Assembly: GCF_050402865.1 (NCBI RefSeq)
Contig: NZ_BAABMF010000001.1
Coordinates: 558,001 to 622,000 of the forward strand
Origin: Clostridium_AF sediminicola
GTDB taxonomy: Bacteria > Bacillota > Clostridia > Clostridiales > Clostridiaceae
Direction of reading: 5' to 3'
Length of the DNA stretch: 64,000 nucleotides
The translations under genes and the position numbers were made by a program. This document shows positions 43,957 through 51,888 of this stretch, in pieces. The notes under the pieces are model-generated. The model ran no database searches and was not told the origin of the DNA. It worked only from the letters and a program-made list of their open reading frames with translations. Position 1 is the first letter of the stretch. Every line of letters begins with the position of its first letter.

Positions 43957-43982
43957 AAGAACCAAGGTTATCCAAGGCTCTT
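43957..43982 (-). terminator. Terminator of the TIGR03960-TIGR03936 operon
   Basis: Arms AAGAACC and GGCTCTT with inner CC/GG pairing; the leftward transcript continues TTTTATTTT. Confidence 0.65.
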
Positions 43983-44043
43983 AAATATGAGAAGCAAACT
44001 TCATAATTTATAATACATAATTAATTTTTACCTATTTATCATT

Positions 44044-44748
44044 TTATTTCATATATTCAATTAATGATACTAACTTTCCTTCTCTTGCCGCTAACATATC
44101 ATGTCTAAATATCTCAATAAAAGAAATTTCTTTTCCAAAAGAAGTATTATTTAATATAAATTCAGATAACAATTTTGGAGATAAATTTGATTTACTACCA
44201 CATGCTAATAAAACTTTAAAAATTACAATGTTATCTTCAACTTTATATTCAAGTTTATGCAGCATCGGCTTAATATTTACCTCTTTACTACCTTTTTTAG
44301 TCTTTTTAGTTATATTCCATTCAGATAGTTTAGTCATCTTTTTCAGCTCATCGCTTACTATATCTTCATTATTACACTTAACTTTTATTGTGTAATTAGC
44401 CATTTCAACAGCAGCCATCGCTTGCGGTTTTTTCTTTTGATTGGTAATATTTTCCACTCTTAAAGCATCTAAAAATTTTATACCCGGAGTTGTTGCATTA
44501 TTTAACTTTTCGATCAATTCTTTTTCAGGAACCTTTTCAACTAAAGACAGATCCAAATATTCACCTTTAGAATAAACCCCTACAGATAAGGGTTGTGCTA
44601 GAGACATAATAATATGCGGATTAAACCCATACGAATATTCAACTGGCACTTCACTTCTTCTAACAATTCTCTGAATTGTTCTCATTAATTCCAAATGTCC
44701 GACAAATTTGATATTGCTCTCTTTTGTAAATTTAATCAAGTATCGCAT
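44044..44748 (-). CDS. TIGR03936 family radical-SAM-associated protein
   Basis: About 234 residues beginning MRYLIKFTKESNIKFVGHLELMRTIQR, with RRSEVPVEYSYGFNPHIIMS and AQPLSVGVYSKGEYLDL, the conserved TIGR03936 (DUF2344) pattern. It is always found with, or fused to, a TIGR03960 radical-SAM protein. Substrate and product unknown. I choose the ATG at 44748, which overlaps the upstream gene by 17 bases; a longer frame extends 35 codons further into that gene but is not supported. Confidence 0.9.
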   Translation of the reverse strand: MRYLIKFTKESNIKFVGHLELMRTIQRIVRRSEVPVEYSYGFNPHIIMSLAQPLSVGVYSKGEYLDLSLVEKVPEKELIEKLNNATTPGIKFLDALRVENITNQKKKPQAMAAVEMANYTIKVKCNNEDIVSDELKKMTKLSEWNITKKTKKGSKEVNIKPMLHKLEYKVEDNIVIFKVLLACGSKSNLSPKLLSEFILNNTSFGKEISFIEIFRHDMLAAREGKLVSLIEYMK

Positions 44749-46594
44749 TTTCAAAGCATACCCCATTTCTAAATTCATCATTAGTATTAACCCCACAGCC
44801 AACACATTTTTCACGGCAATCAGGAGTGATTTCTGCCATTTTTGCTTTTTCATTTTCTTTTATCAAGAAAGCTTTTGAAACCCCGATATCTATAAAATCC
44901 CATGGTAAAATTTCTTCATACTCTCTTTCTCTGCATGCGTAAAAATCACGATCTATTCTGCATTCATCAAGAGCCTCATTCCAAATTTCAAAATTAAAAT
45001 GTTCAGCCCATCCGTCAAATCTTGCTCCCTTTTCAAATGCTTTTATAAGTACATCACAAAGACGTCTATCTCCTCTAGCAAATATAGCTTCCATATAACT
45101 AACTGGTGACTCATGCCAATTATAAGTAATAGCTCTGCTTTTTATAGAATCTCTTAGCAATCTTATTTTTCCCTTTACATCATCCATTTTATCTTGCGGT
45201 GCCCATTGGAATGGCGTAAACGCCTTTGGTACAAATATTGAAGTTGAAACAGTTACCTTTAGCCCTTTTTTTCTTTCATTTTTTGGAATACTATAATATT
45301 GATCAACAACTTTCCTTGATAAATCTGCAATTCCAAGAACATCTTCTTCTTTTTCGTAAGGTAACCCTATCATATAATAAAGTTTTATAGTTGACCATCC
45401 TGCTTTAAAAGCAGCAAGAGATGAATCCATAAGATTTTGCTCATTTACACCTTTATTAATAATATCTCTCATTCTTTGAGATCCTGCTTCTGGCGCAAAA
45501 GTTAATCCTGTTTTTCTAACCTTTTGGATTTCCTTAACCAAATCAACTGAAAAAGAATCAGTTCTAATAGATGGAAGTGAAATCCCCACTTTCTTTTCAC
45601 CAAATTTTTCTACTAAAGAAAAAACCAAATTCTGTACATCTGAATAGTCGCATATACTTAATGAAACAAGAGATACTTCATCATACCCTGTTGCCTTTAG
45701 CAGTTGTTCAGCCTGTTCAATTAATTTTTCAGTTTTCTTTTCTCTAACAGGCCTATAAATCATACCCGCTTGACAGAATCTACATCCTCTAGTACACCCT
45801 CTAAATGTTTCTAAGGTAACTCTATCATGAACAATTTCAGTATAAGGCACTATTAATTTATCCGGAAATTCAGATTCATTGAAATCTTTTATAAATGCTT
45901 TATAAACCTTTTTTGGAACATCATCAAATTTAGGATTAAATTCTTTTATTGTATTATCTGAGTTATAAGTAACTTCATATAAACTTGGTACATAAATCCC
46001 TCTAATTTTTGTAGCTTTTCTTAAAAACTCTTTTTTCGTTAAATCTAAGTTTTTACACTCTTTATATAAATCCATAAGTTGATTTAATTGTTCTTCACCT
46101 TCACCAATTGCAAATAAATCTACAATATCGTATAAAGGTTCAGGATTATAAGCACATGGACCACCACACATAACTATAGGTTCATCTTCTTTTCTTTCTG
46201 AAGCTCTTATATTAATATTGGCCATATTTAGCATATTCAAAATATTAGTATAACTCATTTCATACTGAAGAGTGAAATTTACAAAATCAAAATCATTCAA
46301 GGAATCTTTTGTTTCCAAAGTAAAGGTTGGAATATTATTCTCTCTCATTAATTCTTCCATATCAGGCCAAGGAGCAAATGCCCTTTCGCAATAAGTGTCT
46401 TCTCTTTTATTCAGTGTATAATATAAAATTTTTGTTCCTAGATGAGACATACCTACTTCATATACATCTGGAAAACAAAAAGCAAATCTTATGTCTACTT
46501 TATCTTTATCCTTTATATAAGAATTCAGCTCTCCTCCAATATATCTTGCAGGTTTTTCAACCCTAAATAGTATATCATCAGATACTCTGTTCAT
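44732..46594 (-). CDS. TIGR03960 family B12-binding radical SAM protein
   Basis: 620 residues. N-terminal B12-binding-like domain (FAFCFPDVYEVGMSHLGTKIL), then the radical-SAM core with the 4Fe-4S motif CTRGCRFC in TFRGCTRGCRFCQAG and PEAGSQRMR. The C-terminus has an extra cysteine motif (CREKCVGCG). Function unknown despite wide conservation in Firmicutes next to rng. Likely modifies RNA or a ribosomal component, but that is inference from neighbours. Coupled by overlap with the TIGR03936 gene. AGGAGG site. Confidence 0.92.
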   Translation of the reverse strand: MNRVSDDILFRVEKPARYIGGELNSYIKDKDKVDIRFAFCFPDVYEVGMSHLGTKILYYTLNKREDTYCERAFAPWPDMEELMRENNIPTFTLETKDSLNDFDFVNFTLQYEMSYTNILNMLNMANINIRASERKEDEPIVMCGGPCAYNPEPLYDIVDLFAIGEGEEQLNQLMDLYKECKNLDLTKKEFLRKATKIRGIYVPSLYEVTYNSDNTIKEFNPKFDDVPKKVYKAFIKDFNESEFPDKLIVPYTEIVHDRVTLETFRGCTRGCRFCQAGMIYRPVREKKTEKLIEQAEQLLKATGYDEVSLVSLSICDYSDVQNLVFSLVEKFGEKKVGISLPSIRTDSFSVDLVKEIQKVRKTGLTFAPEAGSQRMRDIINKGVNEQNLMDSSLAAFKAGWSTIKLYYMIGLPYEKEEDVLGIADLSRKVVDQYYSIPKNERKKGLKVTVSTSIFVPKAFTPFQWAPQDKMDDVKGKIRLLRDSIKSRAITYNWHESPVSYMEAIFARGDRRLCDVLIKAFEKGARFDGWAEHFNFEIWNEALDECRIDRDFYACREREYEEILPWDFIDIGVSKAFLIKENEKAKMAEITPDCREKCVGCGVNTNDEFRNGVCFENAILD

Positions 46595-46664
46595 TATTAG
46601 TCCTCCTCTGTTTATTTACATTCCTTATTTTATCACAATGTTATTAAAAGTAAACAAAAACCCT

Positions 46665-47585
46665 CTAATTATTAGACCAATGTTCCCATTCTTCTAATGC
46701 TTTTTCTGATAATTTACCCATTTCATTATTATCATTGACATTCTTCAGAATTTTAATGTAATTTTCAATTGTTATGTTACCATAACATTTCAAAGCTTTA
46801 ATCAATTCCTCTTCATAAATAATATCTAATAATTTCATTTCTTCATTAAGAACATAAAAAATATTATATTTGTTCTTATCTAAAATACTCATTGCTTTTA
46901 ATAAATCTTTTTTGAAATGGATGGAAATACTTTTGTTCTCAATAAAACCTTTCTCCGAAAATTTTGTTTTCTTTCTTATAACATCTGCCATAATAATATA
47001 AACAATCCTTTCTTTTTCTTTATAAGAAGCATAAATTATAAATATGCCTATTACGCAAATAGAAAAATTGTATGACCCAAAAAGCATCAAAAAAGAAAAT
47101 ATGAATATCACCAAAATACCAAATAACATACTTATCTTAACTGTAATTCTATTAGCACGTTTATATAGAGTTTTTTGTGCTAATATATCTCTAAAAATCC
47201 TCCCACCATCTAATGGAAATGCAGGTAATAAATTAAATAAACCTAATGCGATATTAGTTGAAAAACAAATGTAAATAAGTTCAGATTTATAAAAAAAATT
47301 TATAATAAAAAAAACCAATCCACAACATATATTAAAAATAGGTCCAGAGATAGATATTATAAAATCTTCCCTAGGGTCTGCATCATTTAGGTCCTTTAAA
47401 TTTAATATAGTTCCAATTGGTTTGATTTCTAAATAAAATCCACTAAATCCATATTTCTTAGCTACTAAATAATGTACCATTTCATGAAGAATTACGAAAA
47501 ATAGTGATACCGTTATATTGCCTTTAAATCCTAAGATTAAAAGAACGGCAATATAAGGAATAAACAATTTATTTATTTTAATCAC
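46665..47585 (-). CDS. SpoIVFB-like M50 intramembrane metalloprotease
   Basis: A 306-residue site-2-type protease: H34-E35-x2-H38 in VILHEMVHYLVAKKYG, NLLPAFPLDGGRI with the third zinc ligand D126, and a C-terminal ~100-residue CBS-like domain. This is the SpoIVFB layout; in Bacillus that enzyme releases sigma-K. It starts with GTG overlapping the stop codon of the upstream SpoIVFA-like gene by four bases (AAGTGA), so the two are coupled. A short hairpin follows the stop codon. Confidence 0.85.
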   Translation of the reverse strand: MIKINKLFIPYIAVLLILGFKGNITVSLFFVILHEMVHYLVAKKYGFSGFYLEIKPIGTILNLKDLNDADPREDFIISISGPIFNICCGLVFFIINFFYKSELIYICFSTNIALGLFNLLPAFPLDGGRIFRDILAQKTLYKRANRITVKISMLFGILVIFIFSFLMLFGSYNFSICVIGIFIIYASYKEKERIVYIIMADVIRKKTKFSEKGFIENKSISIHFKKDLLKAMSILDKNKYNIFYVLNEEMKLLDIIYEEELIKALKCYGNITIENYIKILKNVNDNNEMGKLSEKALEEWEHWSNN

Positions 47586-48073
47586 TTATAAACCTCCAGA
47601 ATCTGTGTCAAAGAAAGTTCAATCTCATTATTTTCATTATATGTAATACTATCCTCGAATTGTATAGAAAATTTTTCTCTAAATTTGTTTTTTATCTTAT
47701 CTAAATCTAAAGGATTATCTTTCACTCCTTTTATCCATCGCTCAATATTCAGCTGTATATCCAGCTTAGATGGGTCATTTTTTATTTCCTTTAACTTCTC
47801 TTCAATTAACGTAAAATTATAGCTATTATTAACGATTTCTTTACCATAATTGTAAACTGCAGCCGTTTGAGGTGTCACAAATATTTTGCATAGAATAACA
47901 ATAGCAAATAAAATCAAGGTTCCTGTAAACTCCTGAATTATTCTTCGCCCTATTTTATTTTTCTTTTCTCCAGCATAGTTGCCATTACCAATTCTTCCAC
48001 TAGTATAGGGCATATTTTTATCTCCAGACAAACTTCTATAATAGTTATCGTATTCAGTGTTGTAGTGACTCAT
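47582..48073 (-). CDS. SpoIVFA-like membrane protein lacking the M23 domain
   Basis: About 163 residues: a polar N-terminal half (Tyr/Asn/Gly-rich), one membrane helix at about 54-75 (LILFAIVILCKIFV), and an extracytoplasmic helical remainder. Position, coupling and topology match SpoIVFA, which anchors and inhibits SpoIVFB, but the LytM/M23-like C-terminal domain of Bacillus SpoIVFA is missing. The ATG chosen (MSHYNTEYDN) has GGGATGGGG upstream; an ATG eleven codons earlier has none. Identification is by context and topology. Confidence 0.55.
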   Translation of the reverse strand: MSHYNTEYDNYYRSLSGDKNMPYTSGRIGNGNYAGEKKNKIGRRIIQEFTGTLILFAIVILCKIFVTPQTAAVYNYGKEIVNNSYNFTLIEEKLKEIKNDPSKLDIQLNIERWIKGVKDNPLDLDKIKNKFREKFSIQFEDSITYNENNEIELSLTQILEVYK

Positions 48074-48206
48074 AATCCCCATCCCTTCTATTAGTTTTCC
48101 TCTCATAGTGCATTATGAATTTTGATTTGTATAAATAATCTACTTAGCATTTTATCTATACATAATATATATATTTTAAAAAGTAATCTTATATGACATA
48201 AGGGCA

Positions 48207-48230
48207 TAAAAAAAAGAGCCTATAGCTCTC
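48207..48230 (-). terminator. Terminator of the cell-shape operon after mgsA
   Basis: Hairpin AGAGC (48215-48219) with GCTCT (48225-48229); leftward transcript continues with eight or more T. Confidence 0.7.
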
Positions 48231-48235
48231 CTTAA

Positions 48236-48613
48236 TTATGCATCTCTTTTGGTTACTAACGCCTTAACAACAACTTCCGCTGATCCTAAATTTGTTGCAA
48301 GGGGTATACAATGTACATCACATAATCTTAGCAATGCACTCACATCAGGTTCATGTGGTTGAGCAGTTAATGGGTCTCTCAAAAAAATAATTATATTCAT
48401 TTCTCCAACAGCTACCTTAGCTCCAATTTGCTGATCTCCCCCTAATGGACCAGATAAAAATCTTGTTATTTCAAGACCTGTCGCTTCATTAATTTTCATT
48501 CCAGTTGTACCTGTTGCAAACAATTCATGCTCTGCAAAAACATTACGATACCTTTTTACAAAATCAATCATTTCATCTTTTTTTCCATCGTGAGCTATTA
48601 ATGCTATTTTCAT
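48236..48613 (-). CDS. mgsA: Methylglyoxal synthase
   Basis: Converts dihydroxyacetone phosphate to methylglyoxal and phosphate, a bypass relieving sugar-phosphate stress. 125 residues with IALIAHDGKKDEMI, FATGTTGMKI, SGPLGGDQQIGA and FLRDPLTAQPHEPD, the active-site segments. Last gene of the rodA-min-mre string, 11 bases after rodA; this coupling of mgsA with cell-shape genes is common in Clostridia. Confidence 0.96.
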   Translation of the reverse strand: MKIALIAHDGKKDEMIDFVKRYRNVFAEHELFATGTTGMKINEATGLEITRFLSGPLGGDQQIGAKVAVGEMNIIIFLRDPLTAQPHEPDVSALLRLCDVHCIPLATNLGSAEVVVKALVTKRDA

Positions 48614-48624
48614 TACTGTTCCCC

Positions 48625-49734
48625 CTAGAATACGATTTTTTTCTTCCTCATTCCTATATTTAATACTAATGCAATCCCAATAAAATTTGAAAGCAATGAA
48701 CTACCCCCATAGCTCATAAGCGGTAGAGTAATCCCTGTGATAGGCATAATACCCATAGTCATTCCAATATTCTGTATTAACGAAAATACAAAAGTAGATA
48801 CAACCCCCACACAAACTACTGCACCAAAAATATCTTGAGATGATTTTGCTATTTTAATCATTTTAAATATTAAGATGCAATACAAAGACAAAAGAAACAA
48901 AGCACCTATTAGACCCCATTCTTCACATACTACAGCAAATATAAAATCTGTAAATGCTTCCGGTATAAGATTCATCTCTAATTGCTTACCTTGAGTAAAT
49001 CCTTCGCCAAAAATTTGACCAGATCCTATCCCAACAAGAGATTGAGACAATTGAAAAGTAGACGTTAAACTATATTTTTCAGGTGTTAAAAAAGATGTTA
49101 ATCTAACTTTCCAATAATTAGGCATAAGTGACGAGTTCCATAAGACAAGAATCAACACTGTTAACCCTACAAAACCTCCAAAAATAACTCTCAAGTCTAA
49201 ACCAAAAATAAAGAAAATTCCAAGAACTATAAAAAAACTAACCATAGTCATACCCATATCTGGTTGTATTACAATCAACGACATAGGAATAATTGCATAT
49301 AAAACAAGTTTAAAGAAATTCTTAGGTTCATTAATCTTGCCTTCCATTTTTTTTAATTGAAGAGCTAACATCAATATCATTCCTAATTTTGCAAACTCAG
49401 ACGGTTGTATTGCTCTCGAACCAAGTTTAATCCAAGCTGTAGCACCTTTTGTTGTTTTACCTAACACAAAGTCATTCAACACAAGCATTACTACTCCAGA
49501 CCAATAAATAATTGGCACATAATTTATAATAAGTTTATAATCAACTAACAACACTATATAAATTACTATCAAACTTAATACTAGCCATATTAGTTGAAGT
49601 TTTGCATAGTATATTGTTTTTCTTGCACTGTATATATTTACACACCCAAATAGAACTATCAAAGACGCTACCATTATAAGTCCGTAATCCAAGTGTTTTC
49701 TTAATTTCTTATTTATTGTTAGTTTTTCAAACAC
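48625..49734 (-). CDS. rodA: Rod-shape SEDS glycosyltransferase RodA
   Basis: About 369 residues with roughly ten membrane helices and the SEDS signatures IQPSEFAKLGMILMLAL, LIVIQPDMGMTM (conserved Asp), FGEGFTQGKQLEMNLIPEAFTDFIFA in part, and PLMSYGGSSL. Polymerises glycan strands for cell elongation with PBP2, encoded in the same cluster. Start: GTG six bases after GGAGGG; another GTG two codons upstream is within the site. An FtsW or SpoVE role is less likely given the mre/PBP2 neighbours. Confidence 0.92.
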   Translation of the reverse strand: MFEKLTINKKLRKHLDYGLIMVASLIVLFGCVNIYSARKTIYYAKLQLIWLVLSLIVIYIVLLVDYKLIINYVPIIYWSGVVMLVLNDFVLGKTTKGATAWIKLGSRAIQPSEFAKLGMILMLALQLKKMEGKINEPKNFFKLVLYAIIPMSLIVIQPDMGMTMVSFFIVLGIFFIFGLDLRVIFGGFVGLTVLILVLWNSSLMPNYWKVRLTSFLTPEKYSLTSTFQLSQSLVGIGSGQIFGEGFTQGKQLEMNLIPEAFTDFIFAVVCEEWGLIGALFLLSLYCILIFKMIKIAKSSQDIFGAVVCVGVVSTFVFSLIQNIGMTMGIMPITGITLPLMSYGGSSLLSNFIGIALVLNIGMRKKKIVF

Positions 49735-49810
49735 TTTCACCCCTCCAATACCAATAAGATTATATCATAAAAGAGGGATGAATTTATATACTTCATACTA
49801 AATTTACTCA

Positions 49811-50083
49811 TTATTCAATTTCTAAGGTTTTCATTTCTTTTATAGGAATACTAGCAACTAATGCCGGAAAACTCCCTTTAATATCTTCTGCATCAGTTAA
49901 TCTAACCTCTACATCATCATTATCTATTTCCATGTACTTCTCAATAACTTTTAAAAGGTCTGATTTCATCATTTCTAAAAGTGCTGGTGAAATTTTTGCT
50001 CTGTCATGAATTAAAATTAATTTTAATCTGTCTTTTGCAACATCTTTTGAAGACTTGCTAGAGAATACTTTTAATAAATCCAT
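49811..50083 (-). CDS. minE: Cell division topological specificity factor MinE
   Basis: 90 residues with the N-terminal anti-MinCD helix region (KDVAKDRLKLILIHDRAKISPALLEMMK quoted in part: RLKLILIHDRAKI) and the C-terminal specificity domain. Makes MinCD oscillate so that division occurs at mid-cell. With minD and minC the set is complete, unlike Bacillus, which uses DivIVA instead. Confidence 0.95.
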   Translation of the reverse strand: MDLLKVFSSKSSKDVAKDRLKLILIHDRAKISPALLEMMKSDLLKVIEKYMEIDNDDVEVRLTDAEDIKGSFPALVASIPIKEMKTLEIE

Positions 50084-50148
50084 TTTAACCTCCTTAATTA
50101 TGGGTTTGAATTAATAATTAAACAAAAAATCTTATATCACTTATAATA

Positions 50149-50943
50149 TTACAATCTAAATATTTTTTTAAAAGTCGCTACTAAAACTGAATCTTCTGAT
50201 TCTAAAGGAATAAATGGCACTTCTTCCCCTTCAATCCTTTTAGCAACATTAGAAAAAGCTATTCCTGCATAAGCCTTATCATTCAAAACTACAGGCTCAC
50301 CTTTATTAGTAGCTATAGTTATTTGTTCGTCAGCTGGGACAACACCAATTAACTTAATAGCTAACGAATCTATAATATCAGATACATCTAACATTTCACC
50401 TTTCTTAACCATCTTATAATCAAGTCTATTTACAATCAATTGATGATTATCAAGTCCTTTTGCATCTAATTTTCCAATAACTCTATCAGCATCTCTCACA
50501 GATGTAACTTCCGGATTAACAACAATTAAAGCTCTATCCGCACCAATAACAGCATTTTCAAAACCTTGTTCTATTCCTGCTGGACAATCTATTATGATAT
50601 AATCAAAATCTTTTTTCAATTCATTAACTAAACCCAGCATTTGCGATGAGCTAACATCACTTTTATCCCTTGTCTGAGCAGTAGGTAACAAGTATAAATC
50701 TTTAATTCTCTTATCTTTTATCAAAGCTTGATTTAATCTACACCGTCCTTCGATTACATCCAACAGAGTAAAAACTATTCTATTCTCTAATCCCATTAGC
50801 ACATCTAAATTTCTAAGGCCAGTATCTCCATCTACTACTACTACTTTTTTTCCTAATTTCGCAAGGGCTGTACTAACATTTGCTGCTGTTGTTGTTTTTC
50901 CAACTCCACCCTTTCCTGATGTTATTACGATTGCTTCACTCAT
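50149..50943 (-). CDS. minD: Septum site-determining ATPase MinD
   Basis: About 264 residues: deviant Walker A TSGKGGVGKTT at the N-terminus, IIDCPAGIEQG, and the amphipathic membrane-targeting helix at the C-terminus (VLVATFKKIFRL). Start ATG (MSEAIVIT) lies 8 bases after GGAGGG; an ATG eleven codons upstream would overlap minC and is unlikely. Recruits MinC to the membrane. Confidence 0.97.
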   Translation of the reverse strand: MSEAIVITSGKGGVGKTTTAANVSTALAKLGKKVVVVDGDTGLRNLDVLMGLENRIVFTLLDVIEGRCRLNQALIKDKRIKDLYLLPTAQTRDKSDVSSSQMLGLVNELKKDFDYIIIDCPAGIEQGFENAVIGADRALIVVNPEVTSVRDADRVIGKLDAKGLDNHQLIVNRLDYKMVKKGEMLDVSDIIDSLAIKLIGVVPADEQITIATNKGEPVVLNDKAYAGIAFSNVAKRIEGEEVPFIPLESEDSVLVATFKKIFRL

Positions 50944-50959
50944 CTGTTTTCCCTCCGTA

Positions 50960-51589
50960 TTAAATGTATTTATCAAGCAAATATGGTTCTACAACGATTG
51001 TGTCACCTTTAATCTTTGCAATTTCTGGATAGCCCGGTTTTTCTCCATCAGGAGCTATAGTTAACTTTCCTGCAATATCTAGAATTTGAGGTTGTAAACT
51101 AAATGCAACAACAATTGCTTTACTATTGCCATTAAAACCAGCATGAACATTACCTTTCAACGCACCAAAAACCATTATATTTCCTCCTGCATAAACTTCT
51201 GCACCAGGATTTACATCTCCAACAATAACTAAATTTCCGTTATATTGAATGATTTGTCCACTTCTAACAGACTTCCTTATAAACTTAGTCCTACCTTCAT
51301 AGACTCCTGAAAAACTCCTTTTACTTTTTTCTTTTTTATCCTCAAGAATACAATCCTTAATTAAAAATTCTTCAAAAAGTACTTTTTTTAAGTTTATGAT
51401 ATTTCTCTCATTTAACTGTTTTAAATCTGCAGTAATTTTTAAAGTTGATCCTTTATAAAACTTTTTACCATTTGACAATTTCAAAGTTAACGTTTCTAAC
51501 ATATCTTGGAAATCTCTGTATTTATTCATATCAATAACTGCATTTAAGCCATCTTTATTGCCTTTAATTATTAATCCATCACTTCCCAT
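50960..51589 (-). CDS. minC: Septum inhibitor MinC
   Basis: 209 residues. N-terminal FtsZ-inhibiting domain and C-terminal beta-helix domain with SGQIIQYNGNLVIVGDVNPGAEVYAGGNI, the latter being strongly conserved (quoted in part). Blocks FtsZ assembly away from mid-cell together with MinD. First gene of minC-minD-minE; promoter probably in the 297-base gap upstream. Confidence 0.95.
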   Translation of the reverse strand: MGSDGLIIKGNKDGLNAVIDMNKYRDFQDMLETLTLKLSNGKKFYKGSTLKITADLKQLNERNIINLKKVLFEEFLIKDCILEDKKEKSKRSFSGVYEGRTKFIRKSVRSGQIIQYNGNLVIVGDVNPGAEVYAGGNIMVFGALKGNVHAGFNGNSKAIVVAFSLQPQILDIAGKLTIAPDGEKPGYPEIAKIKGDTIVVEPYLLDKYI

Positions 51590-51776
51590 ATTAATCCTCC
51601 ATAATTGCCATATCTAATTATTTCAACAAGTTATCTCGATTTCCTTCAATTTTAATAAATATTTACGGAAATTTAACAAAAATAAGTTATCCTGATATAA
51701 TCAGTCTAAAAAACTTTCTATTTTTTGTATATTTAAGTTATTTTATTTGCTATAAGTGTTTATTTTCATATCTTCT

Positions 51777-51805
51777 ATTATAACATTAATATTCTGACAT
51801 GTTTA
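51777..51805 (-). promoter_or_regulatory. Possible promoter for minCDE
   Basis: On the minus strand TAAACA (51800-51805), 17-base spacer, TATAAT (51777-51782). The gap from 51590 to 51886 holds nothing else that I recognise besides the PBP2 terminator. Confidence 0.4.
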
Positions 51806-51861
51806 TCTAAACAACAGGATTTAATTATCTAAATTAAAAACCAACTACCTTTTGAAATAAA

Positions 51862-51888
51862 ATGAAAAAACCCTATTATAAGGGTTTT
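51862..51888 (-). terminator. Terminator of the mre-PBP2 transcript
   Basis: Arms AAAACCCT (51867-51874) and AGGGTTTT (51881-51888); leftward continuation TTTTTCATTTT. The PBP2 stop codon lies at the edge of the stem. Confidence 0.75.

Noticed and set aside
44749..44853. Upstream extension of the TIGR03936 frame by 35 codons
   Set aside because: It lies within the TIGR03960 coding region and adds a pseudo-signal sequence absent from the family; the MRYLIKF start fits the family.
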